The translations under genes and the position numbers were made by a program. From Ruminococcus sp. (GTDB lineage: Bacteria; Bacillota; Clostridia; Oscillospirales; Ruminococcaceae), in assembly GCA_017462565.1 (NCBI GenBank), contig JAFTQW010000010.1:1-38724 (forward strand): DNA of 38,724 bases, given 5' to 3'. This document shows positions 11,216-18,870 of this stretch, piece by piece. Position 1 is the first letter of the stretch. The number at the start of each line of letters is the position of its first letter. Below the pieces are notes generated by a model. The model did not search any database. It was given only the letters and a program-made list of their open reading frames with translations, and was not told where the DNA came from.

Positions 11216-12556
11216 TTACTTTTTCTCCTCAATCAAATTCTGGAAAGCGTTTGCAGTTTCCTCATCCTCAATACTATCCATCATTTTATTAAAATAAGCT
11301 GAATCAAAATTACTTACAAATTTACTGTCAAGAGCAATTTCAATTTCATCGCCTTTTTCCATATCTTTAAGCTTAGCTTTTCCCTCTGTGAGTTCATTAT
11401 CGCCGAGAACCACCGTATAAAGCGCACCGTTTTTGTTTGCATATTTCATTTGCGCTTTAAGACCTCTTCCCATAAGATCATATTCTGCAAAATAACCGAA
11501 TTCACGGAGTTCTTTTGAAAGCTCCATTGCTTTTTCAAGAGCAGCGTCGCCCATTGTTGCAAAATAAATGTCGCATTTTTTAGGTGTCAGATAGCGGCAG
11601 TTCTGCTTGTCCATAACTATAAGAAGGCGCTCTATACCCATAGCAAAGCCAAGAGCCGGAATATGCTGACCGCCGAGCTGTTCAATAAGACCGTCATAAC
11701 GGCCTCCGCCGCAGACAGTTCCCTGTGCTCCGATTTCCGTTGTTACAAATTCAAAAACAGTTTTTGTATAGTAATCAAGACCTCTTACAATTTTCGGATT
11801 GACCTTGAAATCAATGCCCATATTTATGAGATACTTTTTCAGCTTTTCAAAATGCTCGCTGCATTCCTCGCAAAGGTAATCAATGATGACAGGGGCGTCC
11901 TTGCCAATTTCCTGACAAACAGGACTTTTACAATCAAGGATTCTCATTGGGTTTTTAACAAGTCTGTCTTTACAGGTATCGCAAAGCTCATCTTTTCTCG
12001 CATAAAAATAATTTCTGAGCGCATCGTGATACTTCGCCCGGCAGGTTGGACAACCGATCGAATTAATGTAAAGCTCAATATTTTTTATTTCAAGCCTATC
12101 AAGAAGCGTTTTAGCGAGAGAAATAACCTCTGCATCAGCAGCCGGAGAAGAGCTTCCAGCCATTTCAAGCCCGAACTGATGAAATTCACGAAGTCTTCCA
12201 GCCTGTGGTCTTTCGTGACGGAAGCATGAAAGAATATAGAAAACTCTCTGAGGAAGAGCCTCGTTAAGCAGTCCATTCTGAAGCATAGCACGGATAGTGC
12301 CGGCTGTTCCTTCCGGGCGAAGAGTAAATTTTGTTTCTTTTGCCATAACGGTATACATTTCTTTCTGAACAACATCAGTTGTTTCTCCAACCGAACGCAG
12401 GAACAGATCTGTATTTTCAAAAGTCGGGATTCTTATTTCAGAGAAACCAAAGCTTTCAGCCGTTTCCCGTGCGATTTTCTCAATAGTGTGCCACTTGTGT
12501 ACATCTTTAGGCAGAACATCCTCAGTACCGTTTGGACGTTTGATATTTAATGCCAT
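11216..12556 (-). CDS. hisS: Histidyl-tRNA synthetase
   Basis: This class II synthetase charges tRNA-His. It has 446 residues, slightly long. The N-terminus (IKRPNGTEDVLP) is the usual start. The motif 2 loop is CFRHERPQAGRLREFHQFG, and the histidine-specific motif RGLDYYTKTVFEF is intact. Motif 3 is LGFAMGIERLLI. The anticodon-binding domain occupies the last ~100 residues. An AAAGG site lies about 10 nt before the start. I found no T-box leader; a MITE occupies the upstream gap, and a hairpin ends the previous gene. Confidence 0.97.
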   Translation of the reverse strand: MALNIKRPNGTEDVLPKDVHKWHTIEKIARETAESFGFSEIRIPTFENTDLFLRSVGETTDVVQKEMYTVMAKETKFTLRPEGTAGTIRAMLQNGLLNEALPQRVFYILSCFRHERPQAGRLREFHQFGLEMAGSSSPAADAEVISLAKTLLDRLEIKNIELYINSIGCPTCRAKYHDALRNYFYARKDELCDTCKDRLVKNPMRILDCKSPVCQEIGKDAPVIIDYLCEECSEHFEKLKKYLINMGIDFKVNPKIVRGLDYYTKTVFEFVTTEIGAQGTVCGGGRYDGLIEQLGGQHIPALGFAMGIERLLIVMDKQNCRYLTPKKCDIYFATMGDAALEKAMELSKELREFGYFAEYDLMGRGLKAQMKYANKNGALYTVVLGDNELTEGKAKLKDMEKGDEIEIALDSKFVSNFDSAYFNKMMDSIEDEETANAFQNLIEEKK

Positions 12557-12588
12557 AATTTTTCAGCCTTTCTGTATTTGGTTATTTT

Positions 12589-12696
12589 AGAGTGTGTTCA
12601 CATAAAATAAATGTGCGGATTTTCAAGCGTAATTTTGACGGATACTTAGCCGTCAAAATCTGCCGAAAATACGTAATTTTTATGTGAATACGCTCT
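12589..12696. mobile_element. MITE-like palindromic repeat upstream of hisS
   Basis: This 108-bp non-coding element has terminal inverted repeats AGAGTGTGTTCACATAAAA and AGAGCGTATTCACATAAAA. A central hairpin has ATTTTGACGG and CCGTCAAAAT (12632-12659) as its arms. The arms between are imperfectly complementary, so the whole can fold as one long hairpin. A half copy lies at 463-521, and the element at 21973-22139 shares the internal G-CGGATTT-N-AATTTTG motif. It fills most of the gap upstream of hisS and may carry its promoter. Confidence 0.75.
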
Positions 12697-12722
12697 GACC
12701 GAGCAGGATTCCGAACATGAAA

Positions 12723-12744
12723 ATTGTCCCTGAAAAGGGACAAT
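12723..12744 (-). terminator. Hairpin after the methylglyoxal-synthase-like gene
   Basis: ATTGTCCCT, a 4-nt loop and AGGGACAAT form a perfect 9-bp stem, 7 nt beyond the stop of the upstream minus-strand gene. The following U-tract is short (TTTTCATG), so termination may be partial. Confidence 0.6.
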
Positions 12745-12750
12745 GAAGCA

Positions 12751-13158
12751 TCAGATGGTTGGTGTTCCGATCTCACGCCAGTCAAGATCTCCTCTTTCAA
12801 GAGCAAGAATAAGCGCTTCAGCAGTAGCAATATTTGTTGCCACCGGAACATTATGCACATCACAAAGCCGTAAAAGATTCATGCCATGAACATCAGAAGC
12901 CTTCGGATTGATAGGATCTCTGAAGAAAAGAAGCACATCAACCTCATTGCATGAAAGAAGCGCAAGAATCTGTTCCGCTCCGCCTTGTCCGCTGAGATAT
13001 CTTTTTATAGGAAGACCTGTGGCTTCACTTACCTGCTTGCCTGTTGTATTAGTTGCAATAAGCGAGTGTTTTGACAAAATGCCGCAGTAGGCACTGCAAA
13101 ATTGTACCATTAATTCTTTTTTTGCATCATGAGCAATAAGTGCAATTTTCATTTTCAT
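12751..13158 (-). CDS. Methylglyoxal-synthase-like protein (active site altered)
   Basis: The 135-residue protein is colinear with methylglyoxal synthase (dihydroxyacetone phosphate to methylglyoxal plus phosphate). It shares IALIAHDAKK (H10), ATNTTG, YLSG.GG.EQ, VDVLLFFRDPINP and VPVATN.ATAEALI. Aligned by eye to E. coli MgsA as I recall it, catalytic D71 falls on A61, H98 on S88 and D101 on H91. Only H10 and D81 (E. coli D91) are kept. It may be a divergent enzyme using nearby E62 or D89, or a ligand-binding relative. A GAAAGGA site precedes the ATG. It follows minD by 34 nt; min-mgsA neighbours are common in Clostridia. Confidence 0.8.
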   Translation of the reverse strand: MKMKIALIAHDAKKELMVQFCSAYCGILSKHSLIATNTTGKQVSEATGLPIKRYLSGQGGAEQILALLSCNEVDVLLFFRDPINPKASDVHGMNLLRLCDVHNVPVATNIATAEALILALERGDLDWREIGTPTI

Positions 13159-13192
13159 TCATTCCTTTCTCAACACTAAATATTTTCCAAAA

Positions 13193-13930
13193 TTATGAAG
13201 TTTTCACTGTCAGAGGAACAAATTCTCCACCAAGTCTTTTAGAAATGGCATCAAATGCTCTGAGAGCTTCTGACTCAGCAGGAATAGGATTTCCCGTTCC
13301 TGTTGCAACAGTCATTTTAAAGTCATCCGGAATTACACCGATGAGCTGAACGCCCACCTTATCAATAATCTCATCAAGGTTTGAAACAAGCGAGTTTCCT
13401 ATAACCTTTTTGCTTACCTTATTTATAATTAAACGCTGACTCTTATTCCCTCTGTTATAAAACTCATCGGACATAAGGCTTGCGTCTCTGATACAAACCT
13501 GATCCGGAGTTGAAATAATAAGAATAAGATTCGCCTGTTCTACAATATCAAATACATGAGAGTTTATACCGGCTCCTGTATCTATAATAATATATTCAAA
13601 ATATTTTTTTATTGAGCGGCAAATGTCAACTATTTGTTCAGCTGTAACAGTTGTCAGCGTTTTGGGTGCACAAAGAACATTAAGATTATTAGCCATCGGA
13701 ACCTGCGAAACCGCCTCAAGAACAGTTTTCTTACCGTTCAGGACATCCCCAAGGTCATATTTGATATTATTCTCCATACCAAAAATTATATCAAGACACC
13801 TGAGACCGAAATCAAGCTCTATTATTAATGTTCTGTGTCCCTGCTTTGCAAGAGTGTAACCTAACCCCGCACAGACAGTTGATTTACCAGTACCTCCCTT
13901 TCCAGAAGTAACAGCAATTATCTTCGACAT
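13193..13930 (-). CDS. minD: MinD-like ATPase
   Basis: This deviant-Walker ATPase belongs to the ParA/MinD family and is 245 residues long. It has the signature KGGTGKST (residues 11-18), ELDFGLRCLD (switch I region) and IIIDTGAG (Walker B). These place it with MinD, the membrane-cycling division-site regulator. It lacks the usual C-terminal amphipathic membrane-targeting helix; the chain stops at RLGGEFVPLTVKTS, about 20 residues short. No minC or minE is nearby. It may bind membrane differently or work in another positioning process. A consensus promoter is at 14012-14040. Confidence 0.85.
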   Translation of the reverse strand: MSKIIAVTSGKGGTGKSTVCAGLGYTLAKQGHRTLIIELDFGLRCLDIIFGMENNIKYDLGDVLNGKKTVLEAVSQVPMANNLNVLCAPKTLTTVTAEQIVDICRSIKKYFEYIIIDTGAGINSHVFDIVEQANLILIISTPDQVCIRDASLMSDEFYNRGNKSQRLIINKVSKKVIGNSLVSNLDEIIDKVGVQLIGVIPDDFKMTVATGTGNPIPAESEALRAFDAISKRLGGEFVPLTVKTS

Positions 13931-14011
13931 TTTATATCCTTTCCAATATCCGCAAACCTAAGTATTACAACTATTAAAAGGCTCGGATTCTTATATAAGC
14001 ATTCTTTAATT

Positions 14012-14040
14012 ATTATATCACAAAAGTTAATAAATGTCAA
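14012..14040 (-). promoter_or_regulatory. Sigma-A promoter of minD operon
   Basis: On the minus strand TTGACA (14035-14040), 17 nt and TATAAT (14012-14017) match the consensus. The transcript would start near 14005, with a ~75-nt leader before minD. Confidence 0.85.
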
Positions 14041-14214
14041 AGATGTTTTTTGTCCAAATAATAAAATTGTGAAATTCATCATTTTTCTTAATGAATAACT
14101 GTGCAAATGCAACAAATTAATATTGAGATTTAATAATCAGATCTTAATTTTCAGCAGCAAGCTACCATCAATTTAATAAAAAAATAAAATTTTATATTTT
14201 CTCACTGAAAAGTA

Positions 14215-14243
14215 TTGACATTTTATTTTTTTTATGATATAAT
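14215..14243 (+). promoter_or_regulatory. Promoter of tRNA-Pro
   Basis: TTGACA (14215-14220), a 17-nt T-rich spacer and TATAAT (14238-14243) match the consensus exactly. It is only ~11 nt from the mature tRNA 5' end. Confidence 0.9.
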
Positions 14244-14254
14244 AACTTTGTTAT

Positions 14255-14331
14255 CGAGGTGTGGCTCAGTTTGGTAGAGTACTACGTTCGGGACGTAGGG
14301 GCCGCAGGTTCAAATCCTGTCACCTCGACCA
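14255..14331 (+). tRNA. tRNA-Pro (anticodon CGG)
   Basis: The acceptor stem CGAGGTG pairs with CACCTCG (14321-14327), and ACCA follows, so CCA is encoded. The anticodon stem CTACG/CGTAG encloses loop TTCGGGA, giving anticodon CGG, which reads CCG proline codons. The T arm GCAGG-TTCAAAT-CCTGT is canonical. It is a single-gene unit with its own promoter and a downstream hairpin. Confidence 0.96.
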
Positions 14332-14361
14332 TATTGGTGTTATAAAATAGATGCACTACTT

Positions 14362-14387
14362 AAAAAGCTCGTTATTACGGGTTTTTT
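14362..14387 (+). terminator. Intrinsic terminator of tRNA-Pro
   Basis: AAAAAGCTCGT and ACGGGTTTTTT pair through a 4-nt loop (with G-U pairs), ending in a T run 31-56 nt after the tRNA. Confidence 0.7.
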
Positions 14388-14456
14388 ATTTTTTGAGGGT
14401 AAAAACTTCATGTGCAGAACTGAAGTGTTTTTATCAGCATAACGTAAAGCAATGCC

Positions 14457-14494
14457 GCCGAAGGGATCAAATTGATTACTTCGGCAATTTTTTT
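14457..14494 (+). terminator. Plus-strand terminator between tRNA-Pro and the MATE gene
   Basis: GCCGAAG and CTTCGGC form a 7-bp stem, followed by AATTTTTTT. The U-tract is on the plus strand only, so it serves as a backup for the tRNA unit and abuts the end of the convergent MATE gene. Confidence 0.7.
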
Positions 14495-15833
14495 ATCTCT
14501 CTTTATACAACCTTTTGAATCTTTTTAATGTGATATAACTGATAATTACAATAAACGAAGTAACCACCCATGTAATAGGAAATACAATATAAAGGCTTTG
14601 CAGTGTCCCGAAGTGTCTGAATACTGTAAATATCCACACGATCCGAAATAAACAAGTTCCAATAATTGTTTCAATAGCAGGAATCGTCGAATAACCAAAT
14701 CCACGCATGGCGGAGGCTGGAATTTCATAAAAAGAGCATATTGGCTCAAAAATGAGTATTAGCATAATTCTTACGCAAGATTCTTCTATTTCCTGCGGAT
14801 TTGAGGTAAAAATTCCTGATGCCCGACAGCGGAATATGGTAAGCGGTACAGTTATGCAAGCACATGATAGAAAGGCTAATATGAGACATATCCTAAGTGT
14901 TTTTTTGCATCTGGAAAGCTTTCCGGCGGCGTAATTCTGACTGATAAATGTTGTCGCTGCCTGACCAAACGATGTGATAGTATAATATGCAAAATATTCA
15001 AAAGTCATAGCAATTGCTGAACCTGCCATAGCATCAGAGCCAAACCGGTTCACAGAGGACTGAACAAAGATGTTAGAAAAACAAAATACTGCACCTTGCA
15101 AAGCAGCAGGAATACCAATACGTATGATCTGTGTAAAATAACTTTTATCAAATCCATGAATCGTTAGTTTGAATTCACCCTTTTCAAGACAAAGCCAATA
15201 CACCAAAATGACAGCACTAAAAGCAGTTGCAATAACAGTAGCAAGAGCAACACCCTCAACATTCATACGGAATACAACTACAAAAAGTAAATTGAGTAGA
15301 ACATTGACTGTTTCTGAAATCATAAGTGCAATAAGCGGTCTTTTGCTGTCCCCTCTTGCCCTGAAAATTGCTGAAATAAAATCGTAAATCATCAAAAATG
15401 GGATTGAGATACAGTAAATCCTAAGATATGTAACAGCGTGATTCAGAATATCCTGCGGCGTATGAATCAGCTTTAATACCGGCAGAGCTGCAACATTGCC
15501 AACAATTGCAAGAGCAATGTCAAAAATCACGGCAGTAAGCATTGATGAAGCAACAGCCGTATGGATATTTTCTTTTTTTTCTGCACCTATGAACCGTGAA
15601 ATCAGAACATTTGCACCGATGGACAAGCCAGCCGACAAACTGACAAGCATAGCAACAATCTCTCCGTTTGTACTAACAGCTGCAAGTGCACCGCTTTCGC
15701 CAAATTTTCCTATGATAACCGTATCTGCGGTATTAAAAAGCTGCTGAACGATACTCGTTATAACAATGGGCAATGCAAACAGTATGATTTTGCTCCACAA
15801 CGAGCCATTCAGCATATCTACTTCTTTTTTCAT
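14493..15833 (-). CDS. MATE-family multidrug/metabolite exporter
   Basis: This is a sodium- or proton-coupled antiporter of the MATE family. It has 446 residues with about 12 membrane helices in two pseudo-repeats. The N-terminal LPIVITSIVQQLFNTADTVIIGKF is the classic MATE helix 1-2 signature, and a matching motif opens the second half (GIPAALQGAVFCFSNIFVQSSVNRF). The ATG at 15833 is chosen because AGGAGGG stands 7 nt upstream; a start six codons earlier has none. It is transcribed away from a LysR regulator with a shared palindrome, so the regulator probably controls it. The substrate is unknown. Confidence 0.93.
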   Translation of the reverse strand: MKKEVDMLNGSLWSKIILFALPIVITSIVQQLFNTADTVIIGKFGESGALAAVSTNGEIVAMLVSLSAGLSIGANVLISRFIGAEKKENIHTAVASSMLTAVIFDIALAIVGNVAALPVLKLIHTPQDILNHAVTYLRIYCISIPFLMIYDFISAIFRARGDSKRPLIALMISETVNVLLNLLFVVVFRMNVEGVALATVIATAFSAVILVYWLCLEKGEFKLTIHGFDKSYFTQIIRIGIPAALQGAVFCFSNIFVQSSVNRFGSDAMAGSAIAMTFEYFAYYTITSFGQAATTFISQNYAAGKLSRCKKTLRICLILAFLSCACITVPLTIFRCRASGIFTSNPQEIEESCVRIMLILIFEPICSFYEIPASAMRGFGYSTIPAIETIIGTCLFRIVWIFTVFRHFGTLQSLYIVFPITWVVTSFIVIISYITLKRFKRLYKER

Positions 15834-15899
15834 AGTGTCCCTCCTTGACATTTCGCTCTATTTAGTGTACCATATTATTATGGATTTGAAAAGCGAATG

Positions 15900-15922
15900 T
15901 TTGTCATGTATATCATGACAAA
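15900..15922. promoter_or_regulatory. Palindromic operator between MATE and LysR genes
   Basis: TTTGTCATG, 5 nt (TATAT) and CATGACAAA form a perfect 9-bp inverted repeat, ending 18 nt before the lysR start. It contains the T-N11-A spacing typical of LysR-type binding sites and would cover the lysR promoter, suggesting autoregulation. Confidence 0.7.
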
Positions 15923-15940
15923 ATCAGATAGGAGAGCAAT

Positions 15941-16819
15941 ATGGAAATGAACATTAGCAAATATCTTGCTTTTGTGAAAACGATTGAATATGGCAGCTTC
16001 ACCAAGGCGGCAGAAATGCTGAATTATTCACAGTCAGGTATTAGTAGAATGATCGGCGATCTGGAACAGGATTGGAGCATCACACTACTTGAAAGAGGAA
16101 AATCGGGCGTAAGACTGACCTCGGACGGAACAAGAATTCTTCCCTATATCAAGAGCGTCTGCGATGAATATGAAAAACTAAAAATGCAGATAGACGAACT
16201 GAACGGACTTCAATCAGGGTTGATACGAATAGGCACGTTTTCAAGTGTAGCAACACATTGGCTTCCAAATATTATTAAAAATTTTCAAAAGGACTATCCA
16301 AATATCGAGTATGAACTTCTGCTCGGCGATTACTCCGAAATTGAAACATGGATAGCGGAAGGACGTGTGGACTGCGGCTTTCTGCGTTTGCCAACCAAAT
16401 CGGAATTTGAAACCGTATTTCTAAAAAAGGACAATCTGCTTGCAGTAATTCCTGACGATCATCAGCTTGCAGACTGCGATAAATTCCCCATTACAGCATT
16501 TGAAAATCAACCTTTTATGATGCTCGAAAAAGGCGGCAATTATGAAATTACTGAATTACTGGGAAAAAATCATGTCAAGCCAGATATACGCTTTACAACT
16601 TGGGATGATTATGCAATCATGTCCATGGTTGAACATGGTCTTGGTATCGCAATTCTGCCTGAGCTTATACTGAAAAGGATACCGTATCAAATTATCACGA
16701 AACCAATAAATGTTCCTGCATACAGAAATATAGGACTTGTCTATCGGAATCGAAAACTACTCTCACTGGCAGCAGAAAAGTTTGTATGGTATTGTGAAAG
16801 ATTCATGGAATATAATTGA
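15941..16819 (+). CDS. LysR-family transcriptional regulator
   Basis: The 292-residue protein has an N-terminal winged helix-turn-helix (residues ~5-60: YGSFTKAAEMLNYSQSGISR) and a periplasmic-binding-like effector domain (about 90-290: SGLIRIGTFSSVATHWLPNII). Both are full length. AGGAG precedes the ATG by 6 nt. The gene is divergent from the MATE exporter and separated by 107 nt holding a 9-bp palindrome. The likely role is effector-dependent activation of the exporter; the ligand cannot be read from sequence. Confidence 0.93.
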   Translation: MEMNISKYLAFVKTIEYGSFTKAAEMLNYSQSGISRMIGDLEQDWSITLLERGKSGVRLTSDGTRILPYIKSVCDEYEKLKMQIDELNGLQSGLIRIGTFSSVATHWLPNIIKNFQKDYPNIEYELLLGDYSEIETWIAEGRVDCGFLRLPTKSEFETVFLKKDNLLAVIPDDHQLADCDKFPITAFENQPFMMLEKGGNYEITELLGKNHVKPDIRFTTWDDYAIMSMVEHGLGIAILPELILKRIPYQIITKPINVPAYRNIGLVYRNRKLLSLAAEKFVWYCERFMEYN

Positions 16820-17177
16820 GTATATTTGATGTTATCATTTATTCGGTAAAGCTTATCATCATAAATAAAATCTAAAATTGTATTATGAATCTAAGCATTT
16901 GTAAATTCTACATCTAATAGATTATTTTTTAATTTAACAATGAAAAGCGCAATGATTTTGTGCTTTTATGGCTATTTATGGGTCGGCATTTTATAACTAT
17001 GTCTATTCCTTTAAAAGGATTTTTGCTTTAACGATTTCGCGTCCGCTATTCCTCTACTTGAACAATCAGTTTTTATAAGAAAGGGACTGCCGTACTCAAC
17101 CAGAGTGCAACAGTCCTAATCTTTTTAACCAATTTTATTATTACATTTTGTCAATGTTTTATTTTAAAAGCAGGTAT
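16820..17177. other. Gene-free gap with two terminator-like hairpins
   Basis: There is no convincing gene in this ~360-nt A/T-rich stretch. AAAAGCGCAA/TTGTGCTTTT (16943-16967) may end lysR. GGGACTG..CAGTCCT followed by CTTTTT (17082-17127) is a second plus-strand terminator. The sequence between shows no coding signal I can defend. Confidence 0.6.
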
Positions 17178-17535
17178 CACTTACACTTAGTTCCGCCATA
17201 TTTCTGGCTGCCGGAAAATGCAGTCTTACTGCGTGAAACGTGACCATGTTACTTATAATTTGCGGGAGTGGCAAGGTTATTTGCTGACTACAGAAAGCAA
17301 TGTTGTCCACTATGGGTTTATTGAAAACTTTATTGACAAATTTGGACAGAAATATCATATCAATGAAATGTCTTTGACTGCTGGAGTACAGTTCAGATGT
17401 CGCAGAACCTCGAAGATTTAGGATTTATACTGGTGCAGTTCGGTCTCAGGTGTATCGGGAAAGAAAAAAGCTACAAAGAAGATTGACAGTACTGTCGCCT
17501 TGATTATGGCTCTTGACCGGACGATAATTTTCCAA
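17178..17535 (+). pseudogene. Phage terminase large subunit, degraded C-terminal part
   Basis: Pieces of one terminase lie in order but in different frames. LVPPYFWLPENAVL is in frame 3 (from 17187). RDHVTYNLREWQGYLLTTE and SNVVHYGFIENFIDKFG are in frame 1 (about 17239-17360). VFDCWSTVQMSQNLEDLGF and ILVQFG are again in frame 3 (about 17370-17445). KKATKKIDSTVALIMALDR is in frame 1 (about 17464-17520). These match the nuclease half of a tailed-phage terminase. At least three frameshifts are present, and about 50 residues are missing before the last piece. It is a dead packaging ATPase/nuclease gene left by an old prophage; no other phage gene adjoins it. Confidence 0.8.
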
Positions 17536-17537
17536 TC

Positions 17538-18083
17538 TTACTTAAACAAAAAACACTCTTTATCATGGGAATAAATTACACCAATTGCCTGTAAATAGGA
17601 ATAAATAATCTTACTTCCAACAAATTTCATTCCTCTTTTATTCAGGTCCTTACTAATTTTATCTGATAAATCATTTGCCGTTTTACCGATTTCACGGAAT
17701 ATCTTTCCTTTTGTGAATTTTTCTAAGTAATGATAGAACGTTCCATATTCTTTTATAATATCTCTGAAAATTCTGCTGTTGCTAACAGCGGCATTGATTT
17801 TTAATTTGTTTCGGATAATCTTCTCATTTTGCATGAGCTCCTGCAATTTGTCAGCATTATAATCGCATATCTTATCTATATCAAAACCATCAAAAGCTTT
17901 TCTGAAATCTTCTCTTTTATTTAAAACGCATTCCCATGAAAGTCCTGCTTGAAAGGATTCCAGTATCAGCATTTCGAGCAAATAATGGTCGTCAAAATTT
18001 GGTACGCACCATTCGTTGTCATGATATGCCACATATTTCTTGTTTTTTAAATTGCACCATGCACAGCGTCTCTTCTCATTCAT
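17538..18083 (-). CDS. tag: DNA-3-methyladenine glycosylase I
   Basis: This enzyme excises 3-methyladenine from alkylated DNA, the first step of base-excision repair. It has 181 residues, the family length. The N-terminal CAWC..YVAYHDNEWCVP and the C-terminal GVIYSHDKEC hold the Cys/His residues of the structural zinc site. The LESFQAGLSWECVLNKR segment is the conserved helix-hairpin region with the substrate pocket. It follows ogt by 14 nt, so the two repair genes form one transcript. Confidence 0.95.
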   Translation of the reverse strand: MNEKRRCAWCNLKNKKYVAYHDNEWCVPNFDDHYLLEMLILESFQAGLSWECVLNKREDFRKAFDGFDIDKICDYNADKLQELMQNEKIIRNKLKINAAVSNSRIFRDIIKEYGTFYHYLEKFTKGKIFREIGKTANDLSDKISKDLNKRGMKFVGSKIIYSYLQAIGVIYSHDKECFLFK

Positions 18084-18097
18084 AATATGCTCCTATT

Positions 18098-18637
18098 TTA
18101 AATTGCCGTTCCCTTGGTCGGTATTATGAATTTTGACATATCATGTCCTTCCAATTTCAGCAATGCCACTTTGTTTTGTATTCCTCCGCCATAACCGGTC
18201 AAACTTGCATTTGTTCCAATAACTCTGTGGCAGGGAATGATAATACAAATCGGATTCCAGCCGACTGCGCCTCCGACAGCCTGTGCTGACATTTTTAAAA
18301 TACCTCTTTTTTCAGCAATCATTTTTGAAATATCCTGATAAGTTATTGTCCTGCCAAAATCGATTGTATTCATAATATCAATGACTTCCTGTCGAAAAGA
18401 CGTTAAATTTTCTATCCTGTATTTAGGTATGAAATCAGGATTTTTTCCACCAAAATAAATGTCCAGCCATCTGCTTGTTTCTTGAAATATCTCCAGATTT
18501 TTCTCTTCGCAATTCATGGTATGTTTAGATGAATCCCTTGAACCCTCAAACCATAGACCGGTCAGAGATTCTCCATCACTATTCATGATCATATCTGAAA
18601 AATCATTTGGAGTTCTATATCGATACTTATAAATCAT
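18098..18637 (-). CDS. ogt: Methylated-DNA--protein-cysteine methyltransferase
   Basis: This suicide enzyme transfers the methyl group from O6-methylguanine to its own cysteine. It has 179 residues. The active-site motif is IIPCHRVIG, followed by LTGYGGG, both diagnostic. The helix-turn-helix with the DNA-intercalating Arg lies before it (SAQAVGGAVGWNP). It is the first gene of an ogt-tag repair pair behind a TTGACT-18-TATAAT promoter. No Ada-type regulator is fused or adjacent, so expression may be constitutive. Confidence 0.95.
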   Translation of the reverse strand: MIYKYRYRTPNDFSDMIMNSDGESLTGLWFEGSRDSSKHTMNCEEKNLEIFQETSRWLDIYFGGKNPDFIPKYRIENLTSFRQEVIDIMNTIDFGRTITYQDISKMIAEKRGILKMSAQAVGGAVGWNPICIIIPCHRVIGTNASLTGYGGGIQNKVALLKLEGHDMSKFIIPTKGTAI

Positions 18638-18673
18638 TTTATTTCTCCTTAACCAGAGTTCTATATTTATTTT

Positions 18674-18703
18674 ATTATATCACAATTCTATAGAAAAAGT
18701 CAA
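18674..18703 (-). promoter_or_regulatory. Promoter of ogt-tag
   Basis: On the minus strand TTGACT (18698-18703), 18 nt and TATAAT (18674-18679) precede the ogt start by ~35 nt. A GGAGAAAT ribosome site follows. Confidence 0.8.
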
Positions 18704-18734
18704 CGAAAGAGAAAAATAGGATATTTTCAGCGGA

Positions 18735-18870
18735 CTATTCCGCAGCCGTGACAAGCCGACAAACATCTACGACAGCCAATCTTATCTATCTCAACTATTT
18801 CTTCACATATTTTATTCAGAAAATATCTGTCGTGGGTTATCATAACGATAGCTGTACGATGCGTTCCTGA
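18735..18870 (-). pseudogene. ABC-F ATPase fragment
   Basis: On the minus strand the frame reads TAIVMITHDRYFLNKICEEI, then VEID. This is the H-loop (switch) segment found in every ABC-F ATPase (..VSHDRYFLD..C..I.E.). No Walker A or signature motif lies upstream, and the sequence after VEID runs into CRRCLSACHGCG, which is not family-like. It is a leftover scrap of a ribosome-protection/ABC-F gene. Confidence 0.6.

Noticed and set aside
12557-12750. T-box riboswitch upstream of hisS
   Set aside because: No T-box core or specifier stem could be found; the gap is filled by a MITE and a simple hairpin.
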